Shown: positions 11,070 to 22,459 of the stretch, piece after piece
How positions within the stretch are numbered: the stretch's first letter is position 1
Layout of the letters: the number at the start of each line of letters is the position of its first letter
DNA from: Typhlomys cinereus
Lineage: Eukaryota > Chordata > Mammalia > Rodentia > Platacanthomyidae
Direction of reading: 5' to 3'
DNA length: 64,000 bases
Assembly (NCBI GenBank): GCA_023101885.1
Contig: JALPQD010000518.1
Location: forward strand, 1-64,000
Made by a program: the position numbers and the translations under genes
The notes under the pieces: model-generated
The model's input: only the letters and a program-made list of their open reading frames with translations
Database searches by the model: none
Told to the model about the DNA's origin: nothing

Positions 11070-11455
11070 GTTACTTTGTAAGGTTGAGAAACCTCAGGGA
11101 GGAGTGACCCCTGAGTGATCAAGCACGAAATAAAAGGGAGAAGGTAGAGTGGGCTGTTAGCAAGCTTTATTCTGCGCTCCTGGGCGAGGCTCACCTGTCC
11201 CAAATGGGGTCTAGGAAGTTATGCCCCCTAGGGTGAGGGGTTAGGGGCCTGTTTCTGGAAAATTTCCACTGCAGTTCACAGATGTGTGGTCTGGAGACAT
11301 CCATAGTTCTGTGGGAGAGCCAGGAATAGTCCGGTGGGGACGATCTGCCTGGGCTTGAGTGCTCTCTGGTGTGTTTTTGCAAGCAGGCAGTTTTGCAGAG
11401 TAAGCCCCACCCATGTCTTCCCATCAGTATGTGGGGCACCCTAAAGTCTCAGAAA
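11070..11455 (-). mobile_element. Probable solo LTR of an endogenous retrovirus, antisense
   Basis: Read on the minus strand, a U3-like GC-balanced segment precedes an AATAAAGC poly(A) signal (complement near 11165-11172) and a short U5-like end. The plus-strand borders could be tgtaagg...gtctca (TG...CA). No clear TSD was found, and no gag, pol or env remains lie next to it. Confidence 0.45.
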
Positions 11456-11816
11456 TGGGTTTGATTCATCAATTATCTCCCAAAGAGCAATCAAGCTAAT
11501 GCAAGAGTAACCTCACAGACACAGGACTAAGTCAGGGACCTAGGGTGGCCCAGAGGTAGGAAGGGGACAAATCTGAGAAGTCATGAAGACATCCTGAAGA
11601 AGCCTGGGGGTGGGGGAATGTAGGAATATTATGGGAGTTTCTAATGGCACAGAGGGAAGAACCAGAGGAGAAAGAGGGTCTGTGGCCATGGGGTTGGGAG
11701 GAGGGTAAAGCCAGCATCTGATCAATGTCGCCTTGATCGTGTCTTCAAAGAGGAGCCTTCATCCCCCACCCCTGTTCTAACACACTTTCTTTGTCCTGCT
11801 CTCTTTTTCCTTCCAG

Positions 11817-12036
11817 GAAAAGCAAGACCACCTGGAGCCAAAGCTGCCTCTGGAAGCCACCTCACATCCTCAGGCCCCACTATCTCAGGAACCACAGACA
11901 TCCACACATCCACGATCCCACAGAGACCCCAGATACCCTGGAGTTCATGATAAACCCAGAGTCTGAGGGTCTCCGGTCACAGAGTCCTCTCAGACACCCA
12001 CATGCTGGTTCTCTGTGGAATAGAGGCTACACTTAG
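11817..12036 (+). CDS. Siglec-like gene A, terminal cytoplasmic exon
   Basis: A good polypyrimidine tract and acceptor (tttttccttccag) precede it. Splicing in phase from 10765 gives 73 codons beginning KSKTTWSQSCLW and ending SLWNRGYT before a stop at 12034-12036. The only tyrosines are in LRPHYLRN and NRGYT, and neither fits the (I/V/L)xYxx(L/V) ITIM. A second frame of the same exon reads EKQDHLEPKLPLEATSHPQ and ends at a stop about 49 codons in. This looks more like a conserved Siglec tail, and its PRYPGV is a poor ITIM match. A frameshift at the exon junction, or an alternative donor, may therefore have changed the tail. An AATAAA near 12527 is a possible poly(A) signal. Product type is Siglec-like, function unproven, possibly decaying. 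Confidence 0.6.
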
Positions 12037-12572
12037 GCCCAGGCCCAGGACCTTTCAAGGTCACCTGAAGTGTTGGTTGTTTGAGTCAGTCAAAAGAAAC
12101 ATGTCCCACTCAGGAGCAACGTGACAGGAGGGATGTGATGCAGTGAGACAGGTCCATGAGGATCTCTGCTGAGTGACCCACTATCTAGCACACACACGTT
12201 CACATACACACCCCAGGTCTAAAGTCATTATATTTTTACTCAAATCCCCCACTTGCATGCTTCATGGATAGGCCTTTGGATAACACCTTCCTCCCTTGCA
12301 CTTTGCTCACATGGCATGCACCTAGGCAGAGACTGAGCTCTGAAAAACAGCAGCCAGAGGCCCAAGGAGTAGAGTAAAAGCATCGCAACGCACTTGAGAC
12401 AATGTTGAGATGAAACTCCGAGCTTCGTTTCATGGCACCTTAACCTATTAAATAGGAGTGCCGTGGGCACAGAGACTTTGCCTGGCATATTTCCTACTTG
12501 TATCATGGGTACCTACAATGACATCTGAAATAAAAGAAACTCTCAAAAATATTTGTGGAACCACTGCATGAG

Positions 12573-12790
12573 AGGCTGGGGCAGCAGCTTGCTTGGTAGA
12601 GCACTTGCCTAGCACATACATGGATTGAACCCAGGTTCAAGCCCCAGCACTGAATAAGAAGGCTGTGAGGGTGCACACCTGTCACTCTAGCAATTGGGAG
12701 GTGAAAGCAGAAGGATGATAAGTTGGAAATCATCCTTCACTATAGAGGGAGTTCAAGGCCAGTCTGAACTAAAGATCTTGTCTCAAAGAC
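12573..12790 (+). mobile_element. ID + B1 dimeric SINE (B4-like)
   Basis: An ID-type head (ggggcagcagcttgcttggtagagcacttgcctagcac...ccccagcactgaataag) is followed directly by a B1-like half (gtgcacacctgtcactctagcaattgg...ttcaaggccagtctgaac) and an A-rich tail. Confidence 0.75.
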
Positions 12791-12799
12791 AATGAAACA

Positions 12800-13250
12800 A
12801 AAAAGGAATGAATGAATGAATGATAAATGACCAGGACATATAGATTTATTATCTGAGTGAGAGATATGTATGTAGTATGTTTGGGGGTGGAGGTAAAGGT
12901 TGGGCAAGCAATGACTTAGGTGACAACATTTCTGCAGGTCGCATGACTTTTTCCCAGGGAGATTCAAAATATCTGTTCACCACCCAATAAGGAGAGCACA
13001 GACCAAAGAAAGGGACAAACAAGTCCTCCTTGACAAGGCAAAGGAACCTGAGTTACATATGGAAGCCCAAGTGACTCACAAGCAGTGGTAATGTGGAGCA
13101 GTCCTTGCTCCTAGTAGATATGGCTCTGAATCAGAGCGAACCTGAGTTCACAGCGCCACCTAATGTTCAAGATGAAGATGAGCTGGCAGGTTCCCACAAC
13201 GCAGGCGCAAATTAGACTCCGCTTGGGCTGGAGTTTAGGCTTCCAGCAAT
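12800..13250. other. No gene recognised
   Basis: The stretch appears unique and non-coding. No feature is supported. Confidence 0.4.
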
Positions 13251-13254
13251 GGAG

Positions 13255-13565
13255 CATGGAGATCAGATAAATAGCCTTTTGCTGCGAGATGAGTTAAATA
13301 AGGTCTTTGCCTAAACAAAAGGACCTGAGTTTGAATCCTATGATCTCACATAAAAGTGCCAGGCAGATATGGAGACAGCCTTCAATTCTGGCCCTTGGAA
13401 TGTAGATCTTGGAAAACCTCGGGGCAAAGAAGGAGGTAGAGCAATCCAGAGTGATTCCCAATGTCACCTTGAGCCTCCTCCGCATGTGCACACACACTCA
13501 AGTGCCCTCTTGTACAATACACCAGCACACATATGTACACACACACACATACAGACACATATGCA
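13255..13565 (+). mobile_element. Older long tRNA-headed SINE
   Basis: The head reads gagttaaataaggtctttgcctaaac...aaggacctgagtttgaatcc, followed by attctggcccttggaatgtag, gcaaagaaggaggtagagcaat, gtcaccttgagcctcc and a CA-rich tail. The ~150-codon frame at 13409-13867 crosses it and is not a gene. Confidence 0.8.
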
Positions 13566-13889
13566 AAAACAACAAACAGTTCCACCAAGCCTGGCTTGCT
13601 GAGCTGGAGTTTCCTGGGGTTCCTCATAGGAGTATGGGGTCAATTCAGAAGCAACTGCATCTGAAACAAATACAAAACCAGCACTCACAGAAGCTGCATT
13701 CCCGGTGCTTCTGGAATGATTTTCAGGCAGCTGGTTCCATGGGAAACCCCCTCCCACAAATCACTACCTCCTGTATAACCAGGGGGAAGGGAGCCATGAA
13801 CCTTGTCTCTGAGCTTGCTGGGACTCGGACTTTGCTTTCATCCTGTCCTTGCTCCATTTTTCTGTGACTTGGGATAAATATGCAGGCTA

Positions 13890-14170
13890 ATTTAGGGGAA
13901 CACGAGGTTCATTATTGCTCATGCTTTCAAGTCCTAGCCCATTACAACAGCAACCGGAAATGTAGGAAGTAGCCACGCTATAGCCACAAGGAAGAGCTGA
14001 GAGAGGTAAAAGACCAACGTGTATCTTCCAGATTGTTTATCTGCCAATAGTGACCCTACCCTCTCTATCTTATCCACCGGCCCAAGGAATGGTGCCACCC
14101 ATCACAGGCTGGGTCTTCCCATGTCAATTAGATAATTTCCCACAGGCTTGCTCAAAGTTTTGCAGGATGC
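13890..14170 (+). mobile_element. Dispersed rodent repeat (same family as 7280), fuller 3' part
   Basis: The copy reads gaggttcattattgctcatgc... and ends aggaatggtgccacccatcacaggctgggtcttccc, then a tagataattt...cacaggcttgctc block. This is the typical end of this repeat type in rodents. Confidence 0.6.
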
Positions 14171-14324
14171 CTTAGGAAATACAAATGGAAAAAGCATTGT
14201 ATTCTGCCATCACCTCTTGTACATGGGTATTGGCGAGAACATCCGTTAAGAGCTGACTGTCCCAATTCTAGCAGGTCTAGAGCCATATGCTCGGGGTAGG
14301 GGTCAGGAGTGGAGGAGGATGATT

Positions 14325-14480
14325 ATCAGACTGTGAAATGGCTTGGCGGGGTTAAGGAGTCTGCTCTCAAACCTGGTAATCTGAGTTCGATTCGCCAAAA
14401 GCCTACATAGTGGAAAAGGAGAACTAACTGACTTCCCTAAATTGACCTCCATCCATGAACTACGGCAAGCATTTGTGTGT
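14325..14480 (+). mobile_element. B2-like SINE
   Basis: The copy reads tgaaatggcttggcggggttaaggagtctgctctcaaacctggtaatctgagttcgattcg, a tRNA-derived head with a good box B (gttcgattc), then tgacctccatccatgaa. Confidence 0.65.
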
Positions 14481-14499
14481 CTGCCTCCTCTCAGCAACA

Positions 14500-15140
14500 A
14501 GACTACAAGTTGGCAGCTACAGTTGCTAAGAAACTCCCTCGGTTGAGAGAGATCCAACTCATCCCCGCTGCTCCATGAGCATCCTGCATCCTCAGGCTCT
14601 GATTGGTTCGGAACAGACACGCGCATGTTCGTTGGTGCCTGTGGGCGGAGCTTTGTGGAAGTTAGGTCCTTGACTAGCCACTCTGCCCCAGTCTCCAGAA
14701 CACCTGCTCCTAACTTGAGTCTATCAGTGAACCCGGCTGGGTAGTTGGATCCTCAGATCGGCCCTATCAGTTGGCCTGTCTAGAATATAACTTCTCCAGT
14801 GCAGATAACTACAGATGCGGGTTGAAAACATCCTTGAAGAAGCCAGGAGGAGACTTGTTGAGGGACTGCCATCTTGAAATTCTTGGAACCCAAGACCAGG
14901 AGGTGAAAATGGAAAAGGAGATGATGGTATAGCAGGGAGGGGGAGAGATCAGTGGGCCACGAAAAGGGATCAAGTGCAACTGGCATAGGTGTGCTCCATT
15001 TTAGAGTTTGATGGCCTCAATAAAGAGGCACAGGGTACACACTTATGGTCGCAGCATTCAGGAAACTTAGGCAAGTTCAAAGCCAGCTGGTGACACAGAG
15101 GGAGTCCCAGGTCAGTCTTAGTTACATACCAAGACCCAAC
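14500..15140. other. No gene recognised
   Basis: The stretch includes a weak B1-like remnant around 15020-15140 (ggtcgcagcattcaggaaacttagg...gagtcccaggtcag). Nothing else is supported. Confidence 0.4.
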
Positions 15141-15149
15141 CTCAAAAAA

Positions 15150-15345
15150 GGGGGTGCAGAGATGGAGTTAAAGCCTTTGCCTCACAAGCAAAAGGACCTG
15201 ACTTTGGATCCCCAGACTCCATAGTAAAAATGCTTGGTGGAAATGGCAGCATCCTGAACATCCTACTCTGAAAGCAATAAGGAGATAAATCCAGGGTGAT
15301 TCCCCAAGTCACTCTTGAACCTCCACAGGCACACACACTCAAGTG

Positions 15346-15382
<37 letters not shown>

Positions 15383-15385
15383 CTC
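15150..15385 (+). mobile_element. Older long tRNA-headed SINE with (CA)n tail
   Basis: The copy reads agatggagttaaagcctttgcctcacaagc, then aaggacctgactttggatcc, atccagggtgattccc, ctccacaggcacacac, and a perfect CA run at about 15349-15381. Confidence 0.85.
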
Positions 15386-15544
15386 AGTCACTCACAAAAA
15401 AAAGAGTTTCACAATCAAATTCTCCAATTTATAAGTGAGAAAACACAGAGGACCCAGAGAGGGACAGGCCTGGCCTGGAGTTAGAAAATTCTGAATTGTG
15501 GCAGAGTTCCACCTGGAGCCAGTGCAAAGCTGAGGCTAAGGTTT

Positions 15545-15695
15545 CCAGCCCGGTGTGGTAAGGCTTGCCTTGCTGTCCCAGCACTTTGGGATGTGAAGAC
15601 AGGAGAACCAGGAGCCCAAGGTCATCCTAAGCAGTACAGGGAATCTGAGACCAGTCTGGGTTGTGTGAAACTGTTTTTCTTAAAACAAAAAGCAA
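15545..15695 (+). mobile_element. B1-like SINE
   Basis: The copy reads cggtgtggtaaggcttgcc...tcccagcactttgggatgtgaagacaggag...tctgagaccagtctggg, with an A-rich tail. Confidence 0.75.
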
Positions 15696-15699
15696 ATAA

Positions 15700-16030
15700 G
15701 CCATTGGGTTGTAGAAATGACTAAGTGGTTAGAATCTTTGCCTAAAAGCAAAGGTACTTGATTTTGGATCCCCAGATCCCAAGTAAAAACTCGACCCACC
15801 TGTAATTCTAGCCCTGGAAAGCAGGACCTGGGAACCCCAGAGAAGCTTTAATGGTGTGCCCTGGGTTGAATTAGAGACCTGGGATCACGATAGGAAGGTG
15901 GAAGAGTGATGGAGGATGATTTTCGATATCACCCTTGGGCCTCCACAGGCACACACACTCAAGTGTACTCATGTACGTGCACACACCCACACAAGTACAC
16001 ACATTCAAATAAAATAAAATAAATAAGTTA
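15700..16030 (+). mobile_element. Older long tRNA-headed SINE
   Basis: The copy reads gaaatgactaagtggttagaatctttgcc...ggatccccagatccc, then tgtaattctagccctgg, gaagagtgatggaggatga and a CA-rich tail ending aaataaaataaaat. Confidence 0.85.
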
Positions 16031-16234
16031 AGGCAAGTGGAAGGAATTTGATGAGGAAAAGGAGGAACAGAAGTTAATAGTAAGAAAGTAATTCACCATC
16101 TGGAAGCCTGCTCTAATGAAGGAAGTGTTCTTTGAGAGACAGACGCCTGACAGGAAAAGCACTGGAAAGCAATGAGAGCAAAAGTGACCGCAGCTTACAT
16201 GCCTCTCCTGGCTGGTGGCTAGTGGCTGCCAATC

Positions 16235-16400
16235 CCTTGCATTTTTTTTATTATTTATTTGTCTGAGAGAGAATGAAAGAGCACACACACACACATACCA
16301 CGGTGCACTGATGAAGGTCAGAGGACGAATTCTCAGAAATCAGTTATCTCCTTCCACTATGGGGCTTTCCAGGGATCAAACTCAGGTATGCACTTTCCTT
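16235..16400 (-). mobile_element. B2/B3-like SINE, antisense
   Basis: The copy reads ttttattatttatttgtctgagagag...agaggacgaattctc...ccactatggggctttccagggatcaaactcagg, the reversed head of a tRNA-derived SINE. Confidence 0.7.
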
Positions 16401-16484
16401 ACCCGAGTTATCTTGTGGTCTCTCTCTCCTCCCCCACACTTTTTTCCTTGTACATTTATTATTTCCATCTACTTCTCTTTTCAC

Positions 16485-16850
16485 ATTCATGTGGGTATGC
16501 AGTATGTATGTATTTACGCATCTGTGCACGTGGTCACAGGTGTGTGGATGTGGATGCATGCAGAGATTTAAAGGTGATAATCTGGAGTCATCCTCCATTG
16601 CTCAGGAACCATATTCCATCTCTCTTCCACCTTACTGTTGTGAGCCCAAATTCAACCCAGAACACGCCATTAGGGCTAGTCTGGATAGCCAGCTTGCTCT
16701 GGGGACTCCCAGGTTTCATGTTCTGGATGTGGGATCCTGGGCAGGTTGCCACATCCCGTGGTATATTTTGCCAGGATCTGATAGCTGGGGATCCAAACTC
16801 CAGTTCTCTTGTTTGTGTGACAAGCACTTTAACCATGCCCAGCCCATTCC
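16485..16850 (-). mobile_element. Older long tRNA-headed SINE, antisense
   Basis: A TG-rich reversed tail is followed by tggagtcatcctccattgctc, gccagcttgctctggggactcccaggtt and gggatccaaactcc...aagcactttaaccatgcccagccc. Open frames up to 166 codons across it are not genes. Confidence 0.75.
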
Positions 16851-16854
16851 ACTT

Positions 16855-17240
16855 ACCTATCACTGGATCTTCTCATAGTGTCTTATGACGTCGGTCCTCT
16901 CTGTTCCCCACTTCCCTGTGCTCAAAGGAATAATTAGCTTGGAGTTTTGAGCCCCACTCTCATGTACCTCCAAGGACACATTGCCAAGTATAGTGCGCTA
17001 GACTTCGAAGGGCTTTTTTTTTTTTTAATAGAAACTCAGTTCAGTCTATAACACGAGGAAGTTAGAAAATATTCTTCATGTTGACTACTTGTAATGGTGA
17101 GAGTAGAAAGATCTGTGGCCTGTCGTCTTTTCCACACTGGAAAGCAAGGGACAGGAGTATAGTCCAAAGGTCCCAGAAGGAGGAAGGCAGAAAGTAGATA
17201 TCCCTGCTCAAGAAGGAAGAACTGTGCCATCTCAGTCCTC
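16855..17240. other. No gene recognised
   Basis: No feature is supported beyond a poly-T run near 17015. Confidence 0.4.
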
Positions 17241-17284
17241 AATGGTCTAGATCGCGCACACCTGCATAGCTAGAGGTGAGCCTT

Positions 17285-17740
17285 CTCTGTGCTCTCTCGC
17301 TCTCTCTTTCTCTCTCTCTCCCTCTCTCTCTCTCCCTCTCTCTTTCTCTGTCTCTTTCTCTCTCTTTTTCTATCTTTGAATAAAATATTTTAAAAAGAAT
17401 AAGCAAATATAACACAGACCCTAAAGACTTTGAAAGGAAAAAAACAGTACTGTAAGGAATGACATTGGCATTATGCTGATAACTTACATAAATGGAATTC
17501 TTTGAAAAGCTACAGATTATATACACTCCTGCAAGAAAAAATAGCTGGAATGGTCCCATGTCTGTTACAGAAAGTACATTTATATTTAGAAACATTCCAT
17601 CGATAAAGTCCAGCCCTAATTGGCTGAGCTGAACAATTCTCTCAAATAGTGGGAATGTCGCCCTGTTCATGTCATGAGACATGCTTCTCTCTAATCATCT
17701 TATGCCATGCATTACAGTGTGCATCTCTTTCTCACTAGCG

Positions 17741-17821
<81 letters not shown>

Positions 17822-17825
17822 AAAT
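17285..17825. repeat. CT-rich microsatellite blocks
   Basis: Two (CT)n/(TC)n blocks at about 17290-17375 and 17735-17825 flank an unremarkable ~350-bp segment. Both are preceded by similar words (catctc...ctctctg, ttgccatgcattacag). Confidence 0.9.
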
Positions 17826-17849
17826 GTTTTTAAGAAGATAGTAAATCAA

Positions 17850-17990
17850 AGGAGTTATGACTTGGCACAGTGATAGAGCACATGCCTACAGTCCACAGGG
17901 AAGAGCTGGGGGTGTGGGTCTGTGGTCAAGTGCTTGCCTAACACACCTTAATTCCATCCCTAATGCTATGAAAGAAAAGGAAGAGAAAAG
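17850..17990 (+). mobile_element. ID-like SINE heads, two in tandem
   Basis: The copy reads tatgacttggcacagtgatagagcacatgcc...gagctgggggtgtgggtctgtggtcaagtgcttgcctaacac, two ID-type heads about 55 bp apart. It ends in an A-rich (GAAAAGA)n tail. Confidence 0.6.
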
Positions 17991-18359
17991 AAAAAGAAAG
18001 AGAACAAAAAGGAAAAGAGGGAGCAAGGAAAGAAAACAGTCACTGTAATACATCAAGAAAGAGAAATACTGAGATAATTATAATCTCAATTTATTCAGAG
18101 AAGCAGCTGACAAATTCATCCTCTATTCATGTTACAAACCAAAAAAATTCATTCATTCATGATTTGAAAAAAACAAACTCTCAGCAAACTCTGAAAACAG
18201 AAATTCTTAGTCTGACAAGGGCTATCTATGGACATGCAATTAATATCCTGCCTATTAGTGGAGAAGAAATAATGCTTCCCAAATGAAATCAATTGCCAGG
18301 CAGGTACCCCTTCTTTCACCTGTTAATGAAGTATAGTGAAAGAAAGAAAAAAATGGAAC

Positions 18360-18735
18360 AAGAAAAAATAGCCAGCCACAGTGACATGCACCTATAATCC
18401 CAACACTAGGGAGGCTGAAGCAGGAGGGTTACTTCTAGTTTGAGCAGGCAGGAACAAAGGAAGGAAGGGAGGAAGGGAGGGAGGAGGGAAGGAAGGGGAG
18501 GGAGGAGGGATGGAGGAAGGGAGGAGGGAGGATGGAGGGAGAGAGGGAGGGGAGGGAGAGAGGGAGTGAGGAGGGAAGATAAGGAAGAAAAATGGAGAAA
18601 GGGAGAAAGGAAGAAGTTATGAATAAAAGAAAGAAATGGAAGAAAAAAGAGAGGGAGAAGGAAGGAAGGAAGAAAGGGAGGGAGGGAGGGAGGGAGGGAG
18701 GGAAGGAGGGAGGGGGAGGAGGGGAGGGAGGACCA
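18360..18735 (+). mobile_element. B1-like SINE fragment with very long GGAA/GGGA tail
   Basis: gtgacatgcacctataatcccaacactagg...gaggctgaagcaggagggtt is a B1-type left part, followed at about 18440-18735 by nearly pure purine repeats. Open frames on both strands in the tract are compositional. Confidence 0.75.
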
Positions 18736-19129
18736 CTAATATGTTTCAATGCGTAGACCTAGGTTCATTCCCCGGGGGTGGAGGTGGAGTGCTGACCAAC
18801 TCTAATTGTAGATCATTGTCATACCACAAGGGGTAATCCCTAACATCTTTGCAATCTCTTAAGGCCACTTTGATTTAATGGTTTCTTCCAAGGACAGAAT
18901 TATGTCAGCAAAGACTGTAACAAATCAGTAGTCTCCATGAATATTCATTAAAAATACTGCATGTCTCAGAGGAGGAGCAGAAGATATACAAATATCAACT
19001 TCCCTGCATGCCCATCCCAAGCCTCCCAACCACTCTACATCACTGAGCGCAGCATGATTCAGTGCTTCCTTCCACCCTCCCAGAGACAAGCTGGCCTAAT
19101 CACAAAACCAGCTTTGTTTTTCAGAAGCC

Positions 19130-19290
19130 AGATCCTGAGCTGTGCTGGTGGGCTCATGCCTATCAACCCAGCGCTCAGAAGGCTGAGGCAGGAGGATCTG
19201 CACACCTTGAGGTCATCCTGGACTACATGGTGACTTTCAGACTAGCCTGGGATAGTGTGAGACTATTTCAAAACAAACATTATCTCTGAG
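19130..19290 (+). mobile_element. B1-like SINE
   Basis: The copy reads gctgtgctggtgggctcatgcctatcaacccagcgctcagaaggctgaggcaggaggatctgc...gaggtcatcctggactacatgg. Confidence 0.8.
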
Positions 19291-19529
19291 CTGATATCAT
19301 ATGCAAAAAGAATATACATGCTCAACTGTGATTGGACAGAATCAGTGGCAAGTGAATATTTTTATTAACTGGTAATAAAATCATAGAATTTGTCTTCTTG
19401 ACTGTGATATGTAGCCATCCCTAGATATAAAGAAAGCAGGAAAATTATATTGTATTGTATTATATTATATTATTTTATTATTATTATTATATTATATTAT
19501 ATTTATCTTTTTTATTCTTCTTTCTCTTT

Positions 19530-19800
19530 CTTGCTGTATGTTCATATATGTCCAGAGGGCCTTGAGTGTATGTGTACTGTGGAGGCCCAAGGGTGACCTT
19601 GGGATCTCCTGGATTGCTCTGTCTCCTTTTGCTTTGTTTGGGGTTTCCCAAGCTCTGCTTTCAGGGCTGGACTTACGGCCTCCACCATATCTACCTGACA
19701 TTTTTAGTTGGGATCTGGGGATCCAGGCTCAGGTCTTTTTTCTTGTGAGGCAAAAGCTTTAAAAACCCCTGAGGCATTCTCTCCCAGCCCTAGCATGTCA
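19530..19800 (-). mobile_element. Older long tRNA-headed SINE, antisense
   Basis: The copy reads gagtgtatgtgtactgtggaggcccaagggtgacc, then ttttgctttgtttggggtttccc and gggatctggggatccaggc...ggcaaaagctttaaaaacccctgaggc. An AT-rich (TTA)n stretch lies just left of it at about 19450-19505. Confidence 0.85.
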
Positions 19801-20029
19801 AGAGTTTTTAAGAGAATTTTGGAGAACTTCATTGAGTTGGGATGTGATTGGATTTGATCAACTATACAAATGTAACAACCACACTGAGGAAGAGTGGTGT
19901 CAGGTGCCACCCTGAGGTGCATTTGGGATGGTGCCCAAGAAAAAAACATCAGGTCCTAGTGTGCCAGCATGTCTGGGGTCCAGGCTGTGGCTTCAGGAGA
20001 AAGGCACACTGGCCTGGCCTTGGAGTTAG

Positions 20030-20400
20030 GTGCAACCTTGTTCTTCCATATGCCCTGTCCTTCCCGCACTTCAGAGGCTGAGGCAGGGGGATGGAAAGTT
20101 CCAGACCAGCCCTGAACTACACAAGGCCCTACCTTAGGAAACAGTATAGGAGTGGGGATGTAGCTCAGTCGGTACAGTCCTTGCCTGGCGTGCAATGAAG
20201 ACCAGGTTCATGCCAGCACCACATCAGGCTAGCACGACGGCATGTCACAGGTTTGATAGCACATGCCTGTGATCCCAGCACTCAGGGGAAAGAGGCAGGA
20301 AGGGTCAAGAGTTGCAAAGCCAGGGCTTGAGATTATAGTTTAGTGTTAGAGCACTTGCCTAGCATATGCAAGGTCTTGGGACTGATTGATCCCTAGTGCA
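20030..20400 (+). mobile_element. B1-like and ID-like SINE cluster
   Basis: B1-like text near 20055-20130 (cttcagaggctgaggcaggggg) is followed by an ID head at 20155-20215 (gtggggatgtagctcagtcggtacagtccttgcctggcg), a B1-like part at 20225-20330, and another ID head at 20325-20395. Confidence 0.7.
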
Positions 20401-20545
20401 ATAGAGAGAGGGTGGGGAAGAGTGATTGGGAAAGAGGAAGTGGAAGAGGGAATGGGAGAAAGAAAGAAGGGAGGGAGGAAGGGAGAGAGGAAGGGAGGAG
20501 GAGGGAGAGAGAGAGAAGGAGAGAGGGAGGGATTTAGAGAGGGAG
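20400..20545. repeat. Purine-rich GGGA/GAGA tract
   Basis: A G/A-only tract follows an ID SINE head, like those at 2115 and 18440. Confidence 0.9.
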
Positions 20546-20564
20546 AGTAGGGAGGGAATACCGC

Positions 20565-20705
20565 TGTCAGCTGGGCATAGTGACACATGTCTCTAATCCC
20601 AGCACTTGGGTGGTAGAGGCAGGAGAATCCAGAGTTCAAGGTCATCCTTGGCTACATAGTGATTCTGAGGCTAGCCTGAGCTATTAGACAGAGCTTTGGG
20701 GGGGG
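20565..20705 (+). mobile_element. B1-like SINE
   Basis: The copy reads gctgggcatagtgacacatgtctctaatcccagcacttgggtggtagaggcaggagaatcc...tctgaggctagcctgagc. Confidence 0.8.
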
Positions 20706-20709
20706 ATAT

Positions 20710-21158
20710 TAGCCCATATGGTGCCCAACTGGTGTGATAACTCATGGAGATGAGACAGAAGGATCAGCTGTGGATTTGGGAGCAGCCTGGGCTCTACAGT
20801 GAGTCTAAGGCCAACCATCTCCCCAAATCTCTAAACAATAACAGCAGAAACAAAAATGCTGTAGGATTTGTTCCTGGGCAGAGAGAGTATCATCAGAGGA
20901 AACACAAAGAGATCTGAATCTTGGGAAGTTGGAATGGTGTGAAGACAGAGTGTTAGCAGAGCCTCCAGGTGGCAAATGGGTCACAGCAGTCAATGGCGAT
21001 CCAGAGTCACGGCAGGAAGTGCAGCATTTCAAGCCCTCTCATTTCCCACAGCTCCTTCTTGAACCCTAGTGCTTCTCTTCATACTGTCTTTCCAACTCAA
21101 GCCTTTCCCTGGGTGTGACCAGGGGTATATTTGGAGCTCCCACGCCCACTCCCCCAAC
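20710..21158. other. No gene recognised
   Basis: A weak B1-like remnant lies near 20710-20820. Nothing else is supported. Confidence 0.4.
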
Positions 21159-21174
21159 ACTCCATAACCTTTCT

Positions 21175-22280
21175 TTTTTTAATTTAATACATTTTTTATT
21201 ATTATTTCAGCTCATACAAACTTAATAGGTTACACCAGTTCCCTCCCTCCTCCTCCCCCCGAAACCCCTGCTCCCCCTCCCCTCACCCCTTCCTTCCCAG
21301 CCCCCAGTGCCTCCCGCCCCAATTCCCAGAGAGTCCTTTCCTTGTGCATGCCTGACTCTCCTCTGGGCCCTCCTTTCCAATGATGTACAAAGACCTAGTG
21401 CCATTTCCCTGCACCCATTTCCCGTGTTCCCCTTAAGCATAGGACTACTGTGGCTGCCAATCCCTTGCCTCCAAGGATCTTGGTGCCTTTAGCAGATGCT
21501 AGACTTTGTGAGGTCAATAGTGTGTTGGACATTGCGCAGGGCATGCAAAGTCCAATTATGATTGCTTCGGCCCTAACTTGTGTGGAGTATTTTGCATATC
21601 ATTATTCCTCCCATCCTTGTGCTCTTACACTCTTACTGCCCCCTTTTCCGCAAATTTCCCTGAGCTTCAGGATGGGGAGAGATTAGTCAGTCTGGCCTAG
21701 TTCTAGGTGGTTGATATAGAGTCTCTGAAGTTCTGGATTGTGGTTTGTTGATTTCTTTTGCAGTTTTGTTGCTCCCTGCAATGCCCTTCACTTCATCCTG
21801 CTGGGCACTGTATGTCACCCCCCTGGCCAGAGACAAAAAGCTTTTAAACTGGAGTCTTATTATAAGAGCACATTCAAAGGTAGATGTAATAAAAGTAGGA
21901 AACCTCAGTGAGGGAGGGGTCAATCACCCATTTTGCAAAATGGTTACTTTTTATCTGCCAGACTATATGCCCTCCCCTTCTGTTGAGATCTACCCCCTTA
22001 GTTGTAATGATCAGGAACGAATGTCTGTAACTTAACCAGGTGTCACATTACTTACTGCAGTCCTTGATTGGAGGCCTATTTTCTCTACTGTAAATGGTCA
22101 CTTCTCTCCTTGTTTCTGGTGTGGCCCTCCAACCCCATCCTCCTGTTCATAATCCTTGTAATTATGTAGGTAATACATAGATTTACCTATGAGTGTCTCA
22201 AGGTGGGCTGGGTGGGTTTGATACTAGGAGCCACCTATTAGGGAGTACATATGGTGCTTAATTTCTGGGTTTGGGATACT
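21175..22280 (-). mobile_element. 5'-truncated L1 3' end, antisense, with perfect TSD
   Basis: On the minus strand this is the 1.1-kb L1 3'UTR shared with the two long L1s. On the plus strand it starts ttcagctcatacaaacttaa, has a C-rich tract, then tgtcacccccctggccagagac. It is bracketed by actccataacctttct at 21159-21174 and 22281-22296, 16/16 identical, so it is a recent insertion. Frames inside it are not genes. Confidence 0.93.
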
Positions 22281-22459
22281 ACTCCATAACCTTTCTAGAC
22301 CTCCTTGTTGGCTAGGGTGAGTCAGAGCACCGTTTCATTGAGCCAGGAGTGACTACAGCAAGCAGGAAGCCTCCTAGGGGGTCACTGGAGAGCCTCTGTC
22401 TCCCCAGCATCTGTTGTTTCCATGTGACTCTCAGTCACAAGATGAAGGGATCTTTTCCT

